Source of the DNA: Bacteroides caecigallinarum
GTDB lineage: Bacteria > Bacteroidota > Bacteroidia > Bacteroidales > Bacteroidaceae
Length of the DNA: 64,000 nt
Assembly (NCBI RefSeq): GCF_021531075.1
Contig: NZ_JADYTJ010000001.1
Span: 1-64,000, forward strand
Reading direction: 5' to 3'
A program made the position numbers and the translations under genes. Shown in pieces: positions 35,663 to 44,829 of the stretch. Position 1 is the first letter of the stretch, and each line of letters starts with the position of its first letter. The notes below the pieces were generated by a model. The model was not told the origin of the DNA and searched no databases. It saw only the letters and a list, made by a program, of their open reading frames with translations.

Positions 35663-36442
35663 TTAATCTAATACCTTATAATGTCTTAAAGCATTTAATA
35701 TTCCATTATCATCTACAGAAGATGTTATATAGTCGGCAGAAGCCTTGACAATATCAGATGCATTATCCATAGCAACGCCTATTCCGGCATGTTCAAGCAT
35801 GTTGATATCGTTTCCGCCATCGCCGAAAGCCATTGTTTCTTCAAGCTTTATGCCGTAATGCCTTATAACTTCGTCTATACCACGGCTCTTGCTTGTTCCT
35901 TTATTTATGATGTCGGCAAATAGTGGGTGCCATCTCATTGTTTCGCAATGAGTAAGTATCTTGCCGAATATTTCTTCATCGGCTTCGGTAGGGAAGTAGC
36001 CCATAATCTGGAGAATGTCTTTTCCTAAAGCCTCTTCTCCCGGTTTTACAGGAGGTATCGAAATCTCTATAAGTTTGGCTATGTCTTCCACTGCTTTATC
36101 CACTTTTGTGATAAACCACTGGTTGTCGTGCACAAAGACAAACGGATAGTCGTGTTTTTTAGTGTATTCCACAACTCTTTCTATGTCTTCGGCAGGTATC
36201 AATCCCTTGTATATATCCTTGTGGTCGGCTGTAAAGCAGTGAGCGCCATTCAGGGTTATATATCCGTCGAATTCAAGATCCTCAAGATTGTTAATAAGCA
36301 ATTTTGGGCGTCCCGTAGCGATAAATACCTTTATACCTTTTTCTCTTAACTCTTTAAGTGCCTGTTTGGTTGATTCCGGTACTCTGTGTGTTTTGAACGA
36401 AACCAGTGTTCCGTCAATGTCGAAAAATATAGCTTTAATCAT
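35663..36442 (-). CDS. Cof-type HAD family phosphatase
   Basis: Cytoplasmic haloacid-dehalogenase hydrolase with the IIB cap, 259 residues. The nucleophile motif is FFDIDGTLVS at the N-terminus and the metal motif AFGDGGNDINMLEHAGIGVAM is near the C-terminus. Members dephosphorylate sugar phosphates or cofactors such as FMN. The exact substrate is unknown. A minus-strand -7 box TAACTTTG (36476-36469) sits 27 bases upstream. Confidence 0.92.
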   Translation of the reverse strand: MIKAIFFDIDGTLVSFKTHRVPESTKQALKELREKGIKVFIATGRPKLLINNLEDLEFDGYITLNGAHCFTADHKDIYKGLIPAEDIERVVEYTKKHDYPFVFVHDNQWFITKVDKAVEDIAKLIEISIPPVKPGEEALGKDILQIMGYFPTEADEEIFGKILTHCETMRWHPLFADIINKGTSKSRGIDEVIRHYGIKLEETMAFGDGGNDINMLEHAGIGVAMDNASDIVKASADYITSSVDDNGILNALRHYKVLD

Positions 36443-36775
36443 AAAAGTCTAATTGTAATTTAGTCAGGCAAAGTTATCAATAAAAACTGACATCAGAAAA
36501 AAAGTGAGATGCTTATTGATTGACTGACGCTTTAGTCAAGTTTATACTTAAATCCGGAAGAAAGGCTTTCGAGGAATATGTGGCAGTATTAAAGACGTAT
36601 ATTGATTTATGATTAGGTGAAGCAGTCTGGTGTCGGGCTGCCTTTCTGTTAGTAATATTCTTATAAAAATTCATATCAATAAGTAATCTGAAATAAAAAG
36701 ACAGCATGATTTTGTAATTTGATGTCCGTAATTTCTTATATTTGCGTCATCAATAGATATGAAACCAAAAAACGT
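36443..36775. other. Divergent spacer between the HAD gene and proB
   Basis: A 333-base gap with the HAD promoter at its left end and the proB promoter at its right end. Between them (about 36500-36700) I see a weak hairpin (ttgact/agtcaa near 36530-36560) and no convincing gene. A 64-codon minus-strand ORF at 36513-36707 has no recognisable character. Confidence 0.5.
36711..36744 (+). promoter_or_regulatory. proB promoter
   Basis: TTTG (36711-36714), 22 bases, TATATTTG (36737-36744), 31 bases before the proB ATG. Its position rules out the longer in-frame start at 36719. Confidence 0.65.
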
Positions 36776-37858
36776 ATGGAATGTAAATATAAAAGAATAG
36801 CGGTAAAGATAGGCAGCAATGTACTTACACGCAAGGATGGTACACTGGATGTTACGCGAATGTCAGCTCTTGTTGACCAGGTGGCAGAACTTCACAGGGC
36901 GGGAGTTGAGATAGTGCTTGTGTCATCGGGAGCAGTGGCTTCCGGACGCAGTGAGGTAAAGCCTTTGCGCAAACTTGACAGTGTTGACAGCCGCCAGTTG
37001 TTTTCGGCTGTAGGGCAGGCCAAGCTGATAAACAGATATTACGAACTGTTTCGCGAACATGGAATTACGGTAGGTCAGGTGCTTACCACAAAGGAAAGTT
37101 TCTCCACAAGACGACATTATCTCAATCAGCGCAACTGTATGCAGGTGATGCTGGACAATGATGTTATTCCCATTGTGAATGAGAATGACACAATCTCTGT
37201 TACGGAACTTATGTTTACCGACAATGACGAACTCTCAGGTCTGATTGCAGCCATGATGGATGTTCAGGCATTGGTTATTCTGAGCAATATCGACGGTATA
37301 TATAATGGTGCCCCTTCCCAGCCGGGAGTGACTGTTATCAGAGAAGTGGAACAGGGCAAGGACTTGTCGGACTATATCAGTACCGAGAAATCAGGATTCG
37401 GCAGGGGAGGTATGCTGACTAAAAGCAGCATTGCCCGCAAGGTGGCAGACGAGGGAATTACAGTATTCATTGCCAATGGAAAGAAGGACAATATACTAGT
37501 CGATCTTATTTCAAATCCTGAAGAAACCGTATGCACGAAGTTTGTTCCTTCGGAGAACGGTGTGTCAAGTATCAAGAAATGGATAGCCCACAGCGATGGA
37601 TTCTCAAAAGGTAAGATTATAGTCAATCATAAGGCTGCTGACAAGCTGCGTGGTGACAAGGCGGTAAGCCTTCTTCCTGTAGGAGTGACAGATATAGTTG
37701 GCGATTTTGAAAAGGATGATATTGTAACTATCGTAAATCCTGATGACGAGAAGATAGGTGTTGGCCGTGTAAGTATGTCATCGGCAGACGCAAAAGCCGT
37801 TATGGGTATTCATGGTAAGCCTTATCTCGTACATTATGACTATTTATATTTAGAATAA
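36776..37858 (+). CDS. proB: Glutamate 5-kinase
   Basis: Phosphorylates glutamate in the first step of proline synthesis and is usually feedback inhibited by proline. The amino acid kinase domain (about 1-255) shows VKIGSNVLTRKDG, LVSSGAVASGR and the NENDTISV segment. A C-terminal PUA domain (about 270-360) is present. The ATG at 36776 is chosen because the promoter lies between it and an upstream in-frame ATG. No proA follows here; the next gene is a regulator. Confidence 0.95.
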   Translation: MECKYKRIAVKIGSNVLTRKDGTLDVTRMSALVDQVAELHRAGVEIVLVSSGAVASGRSEVKPLRKLDSVDSRQLFSAVGQAKLINRYYELFREHGITVGQVLTTKESFSTRRHYLNQRNCMQVMLDNDVIPIVNENDTISVTELMFTDNDELSGLIAAMMDVQALVILSNIDGIYNGAPSQPGVTVIREVEQGKDLSDYISTEKSGFGRGGMLTKSSIARKVADEGITVFIANGKKDNILVDLISNPEETVCTKFVPSENGVSSIKKWIAHSDGFSKGKIIVNHKAADKLRGDKAVSLLPVGVTDIVGDFEKDDIVTIVNPDDEKIGVGRVSMSSADAKAVMGIHGKPYLVHYDYLYLE

Positions 37859-37859
37859 C

Positions 37860-37890
37860 TTTCATAATGACATACTTTTTATTATTTTTG
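37860..37890 (+). promoter_or_regulatory. Promoter of the XRE-cupin gene
   Basis: TTTC (37860-37863), 19 bases, TATTTTTG (37883-37890). It places the RNA start near 37897 and so supports the ATG at 37911 as the start codon. Confidence 0.55.
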
Positions 37891-37910
37891 TGGAAAATAA
37901 CTTAAAGACT

Positions 37911-38468
37911 ATGGATGAACAGATAAAACAAATAGCAATGCGCTTACATGGATTGCGCGATGCTCTTGACCTGACAGTGGAGCAGGTAGCGGAAAAGATT
38001 GGAGTAACTCCTGAACAGTATGCCGCTATGGAAAGTGGCGAGAAAGACCTTTCGGTAAGTACACTTCAGAAGATTTCAACAGAGTTCGGCGTATCTCTTG
38101 ATGAACTTATGTTCGGCGAAGAACCTCACATGCGCTCATATTTCCTTACACGTCGTGGAACAGGTATTTCAGTGGAAAGAACAAAGGCTTACAAGTATGA
38201 GTCGTTGGCCTCAGGTTTCAAGAACAGAATAGCCGATCCGTTTATAGTAACGGTTGAACCTAAGCCTGAAAGTACGCCTATATACTATAACAGTCATTCG
38301 GGACAGGAATTCAACATGGTGATTGAAGGACGTCTGTTGCTTGATATTAATGGTAAGGAACTTATTCTTAATCCTGGCGACAGCCTGTATTTCGATTCTT
38401 CTCTTCCTCACGGAATGAAAGCACTCGATGGAAACAACGTTAGATTCTTAGCTATAGTAATGCAATAA
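37911..38468 (+). CDS. XRE family regulator with cupin domain
   Basis: DNA-binding regulator of 185 residues. The N-terminal helix-turn-helix (about 5-65) contains LTVEQVAEKIGVTPEQYAAM, and the C-terminal cupin (about 110-185) has the barrel segments GQEFNMVIEGRLLLDINGKE and LNPGDSLYFDSSLPHGM. Such proteins often sense a metabolite linked to the neighbouring enzyme. It is 13 bases before the acyl-CoA ligase gene, so the two form an operon. A GTG 21 bases upstream is in frame but lies at the promoter. Confidence 0.92.
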   Translation: MDEQIKQIAMRLHGLRDALDLTVEQVAEKIGVTPEQYAAMESGEKDLSVSTLQKISTEFGVSLDELMFGEEPHMRSYFLTRRGTGISVERTKAYKYESLASGFKNRIADPFIVTVEPKPESTPIYYNSHSGQEFNMVIEGRLLLDINGKELILNPGDSLYFDSSLPHGMKALDGNNVRFLAIVMQ

Positions 38469-38481
38469 TCAGATACGATAT

Positions 38482-40137
38482 ATGTTAGAGAGATTTGTAA
38501 AACAGACACAATTTACCTCACAGGAGGATTTTATAAAGAACTTCAAGATAGAAGTTCCTGAAAACTTCAACTTCGGCTACGATGTAGTAGATGCGTGGGC
38601 TGCCGAAGAACCAGACAAGGAAGCAGTATTATGGACAAACGATAAGGGTGCGTGTATTCATTTTTCGTATGCCGACCTGAAGAAATATACCGACCAGACT
38701 GCATCTTACTTTCAGAGCCTTGGTATCGGTCATGGCGACAAGGTTATGCTTATACTGAAACGCCGTTATGAGTTCTGGTATTCCATTATTGCTCTTCACA
38801 AACTTGGTGCTGTTGTAATTCCTGCAACACACCTTCTAACCAAGAAAGATATTGTTTACCGCTGCAATGCTGCATCTATCAAAATGATTGTTGTGGCAGG
38901 TGAAGAGGTTATAACTAAACACGTGATAGATGCTATGCCTGAATCTCCAACAGTAGAGAAACTTGTGAGCATAGGTCCTGACATGCCTGAAGGCTTCCTC
39001 GATTTTCATAAGGGAATTGAGAGTGCTGCTCCTTTTGTTCGTCCTGAGAATGTAAATACCAACGATGATATATCATTGATGTACTTTACATCAGGTACCA
39101 CAGGCGAGCCTAAGATGGTGGCACACGATTTTACTTATCCTTTGGGACACATCGTTACAGGAAGTTTCTGGCATAATCTTCATAAAGACAGCCTTCACCT
39201 TACTATTGCCGATACAGGATGGGGCAAGGCTGTTTGGGGAAAATTGTACGGACAGATGATAGCAGGTGCGACTGTCTTCGTGTATGACCACGAGAAATTT
39301 ACTCCTGCAGATATACTTCAGAAGATACACGATTATCATATTACATCTCTTTGTGCACCTCCTACAATATATCGTTTCCTTATACGTGAAGATTTGTCTA
39401 AGTACGATCTTTCATCGTTGGAATATTGTACTACTGCCGGTGAGGCCTTGAACTATTCCGTTTATGAAACATTCCTTAAGATTACAGGAATACGTCTGAT
39501 GGAAGGTTTCGGACAGACAGAAACTACATTGACACTTGCCACATTCCCGTGGATGGAACCGAAACCGGGAAGTATGGGCGTGCCTAATCCACAGTATGAG
39601 ATAGACCTGATCAAGCCGGACGGACGTAGTGCCGAAGATGGTGAACAGGGACAGATAGTGGTGCGTACCGGTCATAGTAAGCCGCTTGGATTGTTTAAGG
39701 AATATTATCGTGCTCCTGAACTTACCCATGAGGCTTGGCATGATGGTGTGTATTACACAGGCGACGTGGCATGGCGCGATGAAGACGGATATTACTGGTT
39801 TGTCGGCCGTGCGGACGATGTAATCAAGAGTTCTGGTTACCGTATAGGTCCGTTCGAAGTGGAAAGTGCATTGATGACACACCCGGCTGTAGTGGAATGT
39901 GCCATTACGGGTGTTCCTGATGAAATTCGCGGACAGGTGGTCAAGGCTACAATTATCCTTGCCAAAGATTATAAGGATAAGGCAGGTGATGCGTTGATAA
40001 AGGAACTTCAGGACCATGTGAAACGTGTTACTGCGCCATATAAATATCCGCGTGTGATAGAATTTGTGGATGAACTTCCAAAGACAATCAGTGGAAAAAT
40101 ACGTCGTGTGGAAATTCGTCAGAAAGATAATCAGTGA
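38482..40137 (+). CDS. AMP-forming acyl-CoA ligase
   Basis: ANL-superfamily ligase of 551 residues that activates a carboxylic acid with ATP and transfers it to CoA. The P-loop YFTSGTTGEPKMV, the A5 motif MEGFGQTETT, YYTGDVAWRDEDGYYWFVGRADDVIKSSGYRIGP region motifs, and the C-terminal catalytic Lys in PKTISGKIRR are all visible. It is closer to medium-chain or aromatic acid ligases than to classic acetyl-CoA synthetase. The substrate is unknown. Co-transcribed with the XRE-cupin gene. Confidence 0.9.
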   Translation: MLERFVKQTQFTSQEDFIKNFKIEVPENFNFGYDVVDAWAAEEPDKEAVLWTNDKGACIHFSYADLKKYTDQTASYFQSLGIGHGDKVMLILKRRYEFWYSIIALHKLGAVVIPATHLLTKKDIVYRCNAASIKMIVVAGEEVITKHVIDAMPESPTVEKLVSIGPDMPEGFLDFHKGIESAAPFVRPENVNTNDDISLMYFTSGTTGEPKMVAHDFTYPLGHIVTGSFWHNLHKDSLHLTIADTGWGKAVWGKLYGQMIAGATVFVYDHEKFTPADILQKIHDYHITSLCAPPTIYRFLIREDLSKYDLSSLEYCTTAGEALNYSVYETFLKITGIRLMEGFGQTETTLTLATFPWMEPKPGSMGVPNPQYEIDLIKPDGRSAEDGEQGQIVVRTGHSKPLGLFKEYYRAPELTHEAWHDGVYYTGDVAWRDEDGYYWFVGRADDVIKSSGYRIGPFEVESALMTHPAVVECAITGVPDEIRGQVVKATIILAKDYKDKAGDALIKELQDHVKRVTAPYKYPRVIEFVDELPKTISGKIRRVEIRQKDNQ

Positions 40138-40158
40138 ATATAATCTTATGAATATAAT

Positions 40159-40195
40159 AAGAGCCGGTTTGGAGAAATCCTTGCCGGCTCTTTTG
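40159..40195 (+). terminator. Terminator after the acyl-CoA ligase
   Basis: Arms aagagccgg (40159-40167) and ccggctctt (40184-40192) with a T-run; it lies 6 bases before the 3' end of the first, convergent nagA. Confidence 0.8.
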
Positions 40196-40199
40196 TGTA

Positions 40200-41363
40200 T
40201 TAATGTATTAATGTATTTGTTCCTTCTACTATTTCGCCATAGGAGAATACGCATCGCACATTGGTGTCTTTGTCTAAAATTACGATATCTGCATCCTTTC
40301 CTTTTTGTAGCGTTCCTTTCCTGTCAGCTATTCCTATTATTCTGGCTGGTGTTTCTGATGCCATCCTTACGGCGTCTTCCAGAGGAATATTTGCTTTTTT
40401 GACCATAGTCCATACCAGTTTATCCATAGTGGCAAGGCTTCCTGCCAGAGAAGAATGGTCGGCAAGTTTACATACTTCATTTTCTATCACATATCTCGGG
40501 TCGTCAATCTTTCCGTCGAATGCTGCATATTTCAATGCGTCGGTTACTAGGCATGTATGTTCTACTCCCTTTAGCTTGTACACTAATTTAAGTATTGTTG
40601 CAGGAAGATGTCTGCCGTCTGCAATGACTTCTACTGACATTCCGTCTGTCAGGTATACACTTTCTACTGTTCCTTCGTATTTGTATTCCCTACGTTTGTG
40701 GAAACCTGGCATTGCATTGTAGAAATGTGCTGCGTGCTTGAAACCCGATGCAAATGCTTTCTTTATATCTTCGTATTCTGCTTCAGTGTGTGTGATTGCC
40801 GTGAGTATGCCTTTTGATGAAGTATATTTGCCAAATTCGTAGCCTCCTTCTATTTCAGGGCTTATATCCCATCGTTTGATGCAGGATACGGAGTCGATAA
40901 GATCGCTGTATTCTTCTTTTTGAGGAGTCTTCAGGTATTCACCCCATTGTGTTCCTGCCATTTTGGGGTTCAGGTATGGTCCTTCTATATGAAGTCCTTG
41001 GATGACCTTGTTTGTCTTCATTAATTCTTCGCAAACATTTGCAGCCTTTTTTATGTTGTCGAATGTAGTGGAAGTCAATGTTGGAAAAACAGATGTTGCT
41101 CCGTGTAGCAGATGTGCCTTTGTGGCGCTTTCGAAAGCTTCTACTGTCCCTTCTGTGTAGTCGTGTCCACCTCCTCCGTGTATGTGCATTCCTATAAATC
41201 CAGGAACGATGTACATTCCTTTTACATCTATAACTTTTGCCCCTATTACGGCCAAGTCACTGTTGGTGACTTCAAGTATTTTCCCGTTGCTAATTAAGAC
41301 GGAGCCGTCTTTAATCCAACCTTGTGGGGTTAGGATGTTTCCGTTTGTCAATTGGGTCAGCAT
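40200..41363 (-). CDS. nagA: N-acetylglucosamine-6-phosphate deacetylase, copy 1
   Basis: Removes acetate from GlcNAc-6-phosphate for amino sugar use or wall recycling. The amidohydrolase features of NagA are present: His60/His62 in GMHIHGGGGHD, Glu127 in LHIEGPYLNP, His192 and His213 as metal or substrate ligands, and catalytic Asp275 in LVTDALK. The length of 387 residues is normal. A second nagA lies 21 bases upstream on the same strand, making a tandem pair. Confidence 0.94.
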   Translation of the reverse strand: MLTQLTNGNILTPQGWIKDGSVLISNGKILEVTNSDLAVIGAKVIDVKGMYIVPGFIGMHIHGGGGHDYTEGTVEAFESATKAHLLHGATSVFPTLTSTTFDNIKKAANVCEELMKTNKVIQGLHIEGPYLNPKMAGTQWGEYLKTPQKEEYSDLIDSVSCIKRWDISPEIEGGYEFGKYTSSKGILTAITHTEAEYEDIKKAFASGFKHAAHFYNAMPGFHKRREYKYEGTVESVYLTDGMSVEVIADGRHLPATILKLVYKLKGVEHTCLVTDALKYAAFDGKIDDPRYVIENEVCKLADHSSLAGSLATMDKLVWTMVKKANIPLEDAVRMASETPARIIGIADRKGTLQKGKDADIVILDKDTNVRCVFSYGEIVEGTNTLIH

Positions 41364-41384
41364 AATATTATGTTTTTATTTTTA

Positions 41385-42551
41385 TCAGAAAAGTTTGTTA
41401 GTGCCTTCTACAAGTTCTCCCATAGCCCATACGGCACGTACGTTCAAGTCTCTGTCCAGTGCGATGATGTCGGCGTCCTTGCCTCTCTCAAGTGTGCCTT
41501 TTCTGTCGAGTACGCCCATTATTCTTGCCGGTGTTTCTGATACCATTCTAATAGTGTCTTCAAGAGGAATTTCTGCTTTCTGCACTGTGGTTTGTATCAG
41601 TCTGTCCATTGTGGCTATACTTCCTGCTAGGGCTGAGCGGTCTGCCAGTTTACATACACCGTCTTCTATTATGACTCTGGGGTCGAATGCTTCCTGGCTG
41701 TCGCTTGCCGCACATGCCAAGGCATCGGTTATTAATGCTGTTCTTTCTACTCCCTTTATCTTGTGTACAAGTCTTAATATAGTAGGCGGTACATGTATTC
41801 CGTCGGCTACTACTTCTACTGTCATGTCATCTATAAGATATATGCTTTCTACAGTACCCTCGTATTTGTATTCTCTGCGTTTGTGGAATCCGGGCATTGC
41901 ATTATAGAAGTGAGTGGCGTGTGTGTATCCGGCTTCGTATCCTGTAAGTATGTCTTCGTATTCGGCTTGTGTGTGTCCCACTGAAGCAAGTATCCCTTTT
42001 GATGTTATGTATTTGGCAAATTGCATAGCACCAGGTAATTCCGGGGCAGCATCCCATCGTTTGATGCAATTGGTTTCTTCCAATAATGGTATGTATTCTT
42101 CAGGGTCAGGATTCTTAATGTTTTCCGGCATTTGTCCTCCGGCCATTTTCATATTGAAATAGTGTCCTTCAAGATGAAGTCCCAATATAGGGCTGTTTTT
42201 CTCTTTCATCAGTTTCTCCGTAGTTTCGGCAGCTGCACGTATCATTGGGATTGTAGAAGATGACAGTGTAGGGAAAATGCTTGTTGTACCATGCTGCATA
42301 TGTGCCTTTATTGCTGTGCGGAAAGCATCTTCTGTTCCTTCCATAAAGTCTCTTCCTCCACCTCCGTGGACGTGTATTTCTACTCCACCAGGTACAATGT
42401 ACATACCTTTGGCGTCAATTAATTTTGCACCGACAATAGCCAGATCGCAATTTGTAACCTCAAGAATCTTATTGTCGCAAATTATTACAGAACCATCTTT
42501 TAGCCAACCTTGTGGCGTTAAGATACGAGCGTTAATTATTTGGGTTAACAT
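41385..42551 (-). CDS. nagA: N-acetylglucosamine-6-phosphate deacetylase, copy 2
   Basis: Close paralogue of the downstream copy, with long shared stretches such as HFYNAMPGFHKRREYKYEG. The metal and catalytic residues are kept (His60, His62, Glu128, the Asp in LITDALA). The usual HxEGP motif reads HLEGH here, with His130 in place of Pro, followed by YFNMKMAGGQ. This may shift the substrate pocket. It is the promoter-proximal gene of the pair; a minus-strand -7 box TAAATTTG (42601-42594) lies 43 bases upstream. Confidence 0.92.
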   Translation of the reverse strand: MLTQIINARILTPQGWLKDGSVIICDNKILEVTNCDLAIVGAKLIDAKGMYIVPGGVEIHVHGGGGRDFMEGTEDAFRTAIKAHMQHGTTSIFPTLSSSTIPMIRAAAETTEKLMKEKNSPILGLHLEGHYFNMKMAGGQMPENIKNPDPEEYIPLLEETNCIKRWDAAPELPGAMQFAKYITSKGILASVGHTQAEYEDILTGYEAGYTHATHFYNAMPGFHKRREYKYEGTVESIYLIDDMTVEVVADGIHVPPTILRLVHKIKGVERTALITDALACAASDSQEAFDPRVIIEDGVCKLADRSALAGSIATMDRLIQTTVQKAEIPLEDTIRMVSETPARIMGVLDRKGTLERGKDADIIALDRDLNVRAVWAMGELVEGTNKLF

Positions 42552-42593
42552 GATAAATAGTGATTAATTTCTTATTTATTTTCTTATATGCTG

Positions 42594-42601
42594 CAAATTT
42601 A
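42594..42601 (-). promoter_or_regulatory. -7 box for the nagA pair
   Basis: Minus-strand TAAATTTG (42601-42594) with no clear -33 box. Confidence 0.45.
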
Positions 42602-42673
42602 ATCAATAATTATTATATATGTATTGTATATATGTGATTTTTTTATTAAATAGAGTGAATATAAAATTAGGAA

Positions 42674-42713
42674 AAAACGACCTGACGTTTTGATCAAAAC
42701 GTCAGGTCGTTTT
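42674..42713. repeat. Perfect 40-base palindrome in a divergent spacer
   Basis: The arms 42674-42693 and 42694-42713 are exact reverse complements with tgatca at the centre. It lies between the nagA pair (minus) and yceD (plus), where no known gene ends. T-runs flank it in both directions. It looks like a terminator but has no transcript to stop, unless an unseen small RNA exists. An operator site is the other option. The rest of this 345-base spacer holds only the two promoters. Confidence 0.8.
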
Positions 42714-42862
42714 AATTATAGAAATTTCGGACTCCGGTTTTATTAGTTAGATGATTACTTTACTATATATTTTCGGGACAATAATAAGATGCATTAAAGG
42801 GTTAAATGTATTTTTTGATAAAATAAAAATGTGATTTATTGGAATAAATGAATTATTATTTG

Positions 42863-42870
42863 TAACTTTG
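42863..42870 (+). promoter_or_regulatory. yceD -7 box
   Basis: TAACTTTG (42863-42870) with a weak ATTG 21 bases upstream. The RNA start would be about 20 bases before the TTG start codon. Confidence 0.55.
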
Positions 42871-42896
42871 TCGCCCGATTTATATGGTGTCGAGAC

Positions 42897-43460
42897 TTGG
42901 AAAGAATAGAATTATACGATATAGATTTGAAGAACTTAAGAGAAACTCGTACGACTTATAACTATAAAGTTGGCGATGAGTTCTTTAATTTGATAGAAGC
43001 TACCGGAATAGAAAAAGGTGAGCTTGATGTTTCTGTTGAAGTAAAAAAAGAAATAGGAGCATTCAGGTTGAACTTCCATATAGAGGGTTTTGTTGTAGGT
43101 ATATGCGACAGATGTCTTGATGAAGTGGATGTCGATGTCTATACTGATAATACCCTAAAAGTGAAATTGGGAGAGGAATATTCGGATGATGATGAAATTC
43201 TTGTAATTCCGGAGTCGGAAAGTATAATAAATGTAGCTTGGTACATATACGAATTTACATATCTTAGTCTTCCTTGTAGAATTGTGCATGAAGAAGGTGA
43301 GTGTAACGAACAAATGCAGGAAAAGTTGAAGGACTTGATAAGGTATGATAATACCAGTGAGGAGAATTCTGATGTGGATGAATATGATGATGATGAAAAT
43401 GAAGTGACCGAAACAGATCCTCGTTGGGACGCATTGAAGAAAATATTAAATAATAATTAA
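42897..43460 (+). CDS. DUF177 (YceD-like) protein
   Basis: A 187-residue protein of the YceD family, found next to rpmF in most bacteria and tied to 23S rRNA or ribosome formation in plants and bacteria. A conserved CDRCLDEVDVDV segment with paired Cys and a later Cys pair (LPCRIVHEEGEC) may hold a metal. The C-terminal tail is very acidic. The start appears to be a TTG: no in-frame ATG exists between the promoter and the conserved part, and a nearby ATG at 42884 is out of frame. Confidence 0.85.
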   Translation: MERIELYDIDLKNLRETRTTYNYKVGDEFFNLIEATGIEKGELDVSVEVKKEIGAFRLNFHIEGFVVGICDRCLDEVDVDVYTDNTLKVKLGEEYSDDDEILVIPESESIINVAWYIYEFTYLSLPCRIVHEEGECNEQMQEKLKDLIRYDNTSEENSDVDEYDDDENEVTETDPRWDALKKILNNN

Positions 43461-43476
43461 ATAAAGTTTTAGTAAA

Positions 43477-43662
43477 ATGGCACATCCTAAAAGAAGACAA
43501 TCAAAAACGAGAACTGCTAAGAGAAGAACTCATGATAAGGCAGTTGCTCCTACTTTGGCTATTTGTCCTAATTGTGGCGAATGGCATGTATATCACACAG
43601 TATGTGGAGCATGTGGTTATTACAGAGGTAAATTAGCAATTGAGAAAGAAGCTGCTCTTTAA
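43477..43662 (+). CDS. rpmF: 50S ribosomal protein L32
   Basis: Small basic ribosomal protein of 61 residues, beginning MAHPKRRQSKTRTAKRRTHDK. It carries a zinc ribbon with CPNCG and CGACG, the zinc-binding form of L32. It follows yceD by 16 bases, as in many bacteria. Confidence 0.98.
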   Translation: MAHPKRRQSKTRTAKRRTHDKAVAPTLAICPNCGEWHVYHTVCGACGYYRGKLAIEKEAAL

Positions 43663-43702
43663 TAGAACAGTGCTTTGTCATGAACGGTTTATGTTCTTGA
43701 GA

Positions 43703-43742
43703 AAATAAAGCCGGAGGGCTTCGGCTCTTCGGCTTTATTTTT
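43703..43742 (+). terminator. Hairpin between rpmF and fabH
   Basis: Arms aaataaagccg (43703-43713) and cggctttattt (43730-43740) pair perfectly, with a further small stem inside. T-rich sequence follows. It may reduce read-through so that rpmF is made in excess over fabH. Confidence 0.7.
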
Positions 43743-43767
43743 AGGATTCAAACTAAAATTTGAAAAG

Positions 43768-44769
43768 ATGGAAAAAATTAATGCGGTAATAACAGGTGTT
43801 GGTGGGTATGTACCAGACTATGTTCTTACAAACGAAGAATTGTCTAGAATGGTAGACACTAACGACGAGTGGATAATGACTCGTATAGGTGTAAAAGAAA
43901 GACGCATCCTTAATGAAGAAGGGTTGGGTACATCATATATGGCTCGTAAGGCTGCAAAACAGCTGATGCAAAAAACAAATTCTGATCCGGACTCTATAGA
44001 TTGCGTTATAGTTGCAACTACTACTCCTGACTATCATTTCCCTTCTACAGCATCTATTCTTTGCGATAAACTGGGACTTAAAAATGCTTATGCATTCGAT
44101 TTGCAGGCAGCATGTAGCGGATTCCTTTATGCTATGGAAACTGCTGCAAGTATGATACAGTCGGGAAGACACAAAAAGATAATTATAGTAGGTGCAGATA
44201 AGATGTCTTCAATGGTAAACTACTCAGATCGTGCTACATGCCCTATCTTTGGTGACGGTGCAGCTGCTTGTATGGTCGAGGCGACTACTGAAGATTACGG
44301 AATAATGGATTCTATTCTTCGCACAGATGGAAAAGGTCTTCCGTTCCTTCACATGAAGGCTGGTGGCTCTGTTTGTCCTCCTTCATATTTTACAGTAGAC
44401 AACAAAATGCACTATCTGTATCAGGAAGGTAGAACTGTGTTCAAATATGCAGTGTCAAACATGTCTGACGTAACAGAACAGATAGCAATGAGAAATGGCT
44501 TGAATAAAGATAACATAGATTGGATTGTTCCTCATCAGGCAAACTTGCGTATCATTGATGCTGTTGCTTCAAGACTCAGTGTTCCAATGGAGAAGGTTAT
44601 GGTAAATATTCAGCATTTCGGAAATACCAGCGCAGGAACATTGCCTTTGTGTCTGTGGGATTATGAGAAACAGCTGAAAAAAGGAGACAATATAATCTTC
44701 ACTGCGTTTGGTGCCGGATTTACATGGGGAGCAGCTTATGTTAAGTGGGGTTATGACGGAAACAAGTAA
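43768..44769 (+). CDS. fabH: Beta-ketoacyl-ACP synthase III
   Basis: Starts fatty acid synthesis by condensing an acyl-CoA with malonyl-ACP. The active Cys is Cys116 in [13 protein letters not shown], the His is in VPHQANLRI and the Asn in GNTSAGT. The length of 333 residues fits. Branched or straight starter preference cannot be read from sequence. It lies between two hairpins in the yceD-rpmF-fabH-era-der cluster. Confidence 0.96.
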   Translation: MEKINAVITGVGGYVPDYVLTNEELSRMVDTNDEWIMTRIGVKERRILNEEGLGTSYMARKAAKQLMQKTNSDPDSIDCVIVATTTPDYHFPSTASILCDKLGLKNAYAFDLQAACSGFLYAMETAASMIQSGRHKKIIIVGADKMSSMVNYSDRATCPIFGDGAAACMVEATTEDYGIMDSILRTDGKGLPFLHMKAGGSVCPPSYFTVDNKMHYLYQEGRTVFKYAVSNMSDVTEQIAMRNGLNKDNIDWIVPHQANLRIIDAVASRLSVPMEKVMVNIQHFGNTSAGTLPLCLWDYEKQLKKGDNIIFTAFGAGFTWGAAYVKWGYDGNK

Positions 44770-44797
44770 TATTTGAATTTATAAAAACAAATATACG

Positions 44798-44829
44798 AAA
44801 AAACGCATCCCGGACAGGTGCGTTTTTTT
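44798..44829 (+). terminator. Terminator after fabH
   Basis: aaaaaacgca (44798-44807) pairs with tgcgtttttt (44819-44828), and the stem is followed by T. It precedes era by 22 bases with no visible new promoter, so it must be leaky or era has a promoter further upstream. Confidence 0.75.

Noticed and set aside
36513-36707. 64-codon minus-strand ORF in the HAD-proB spacer
   Set aside because: No recognisable domain or signal, no promoter at its start, and it looks like chance coding in AT-rich spacer DNA.
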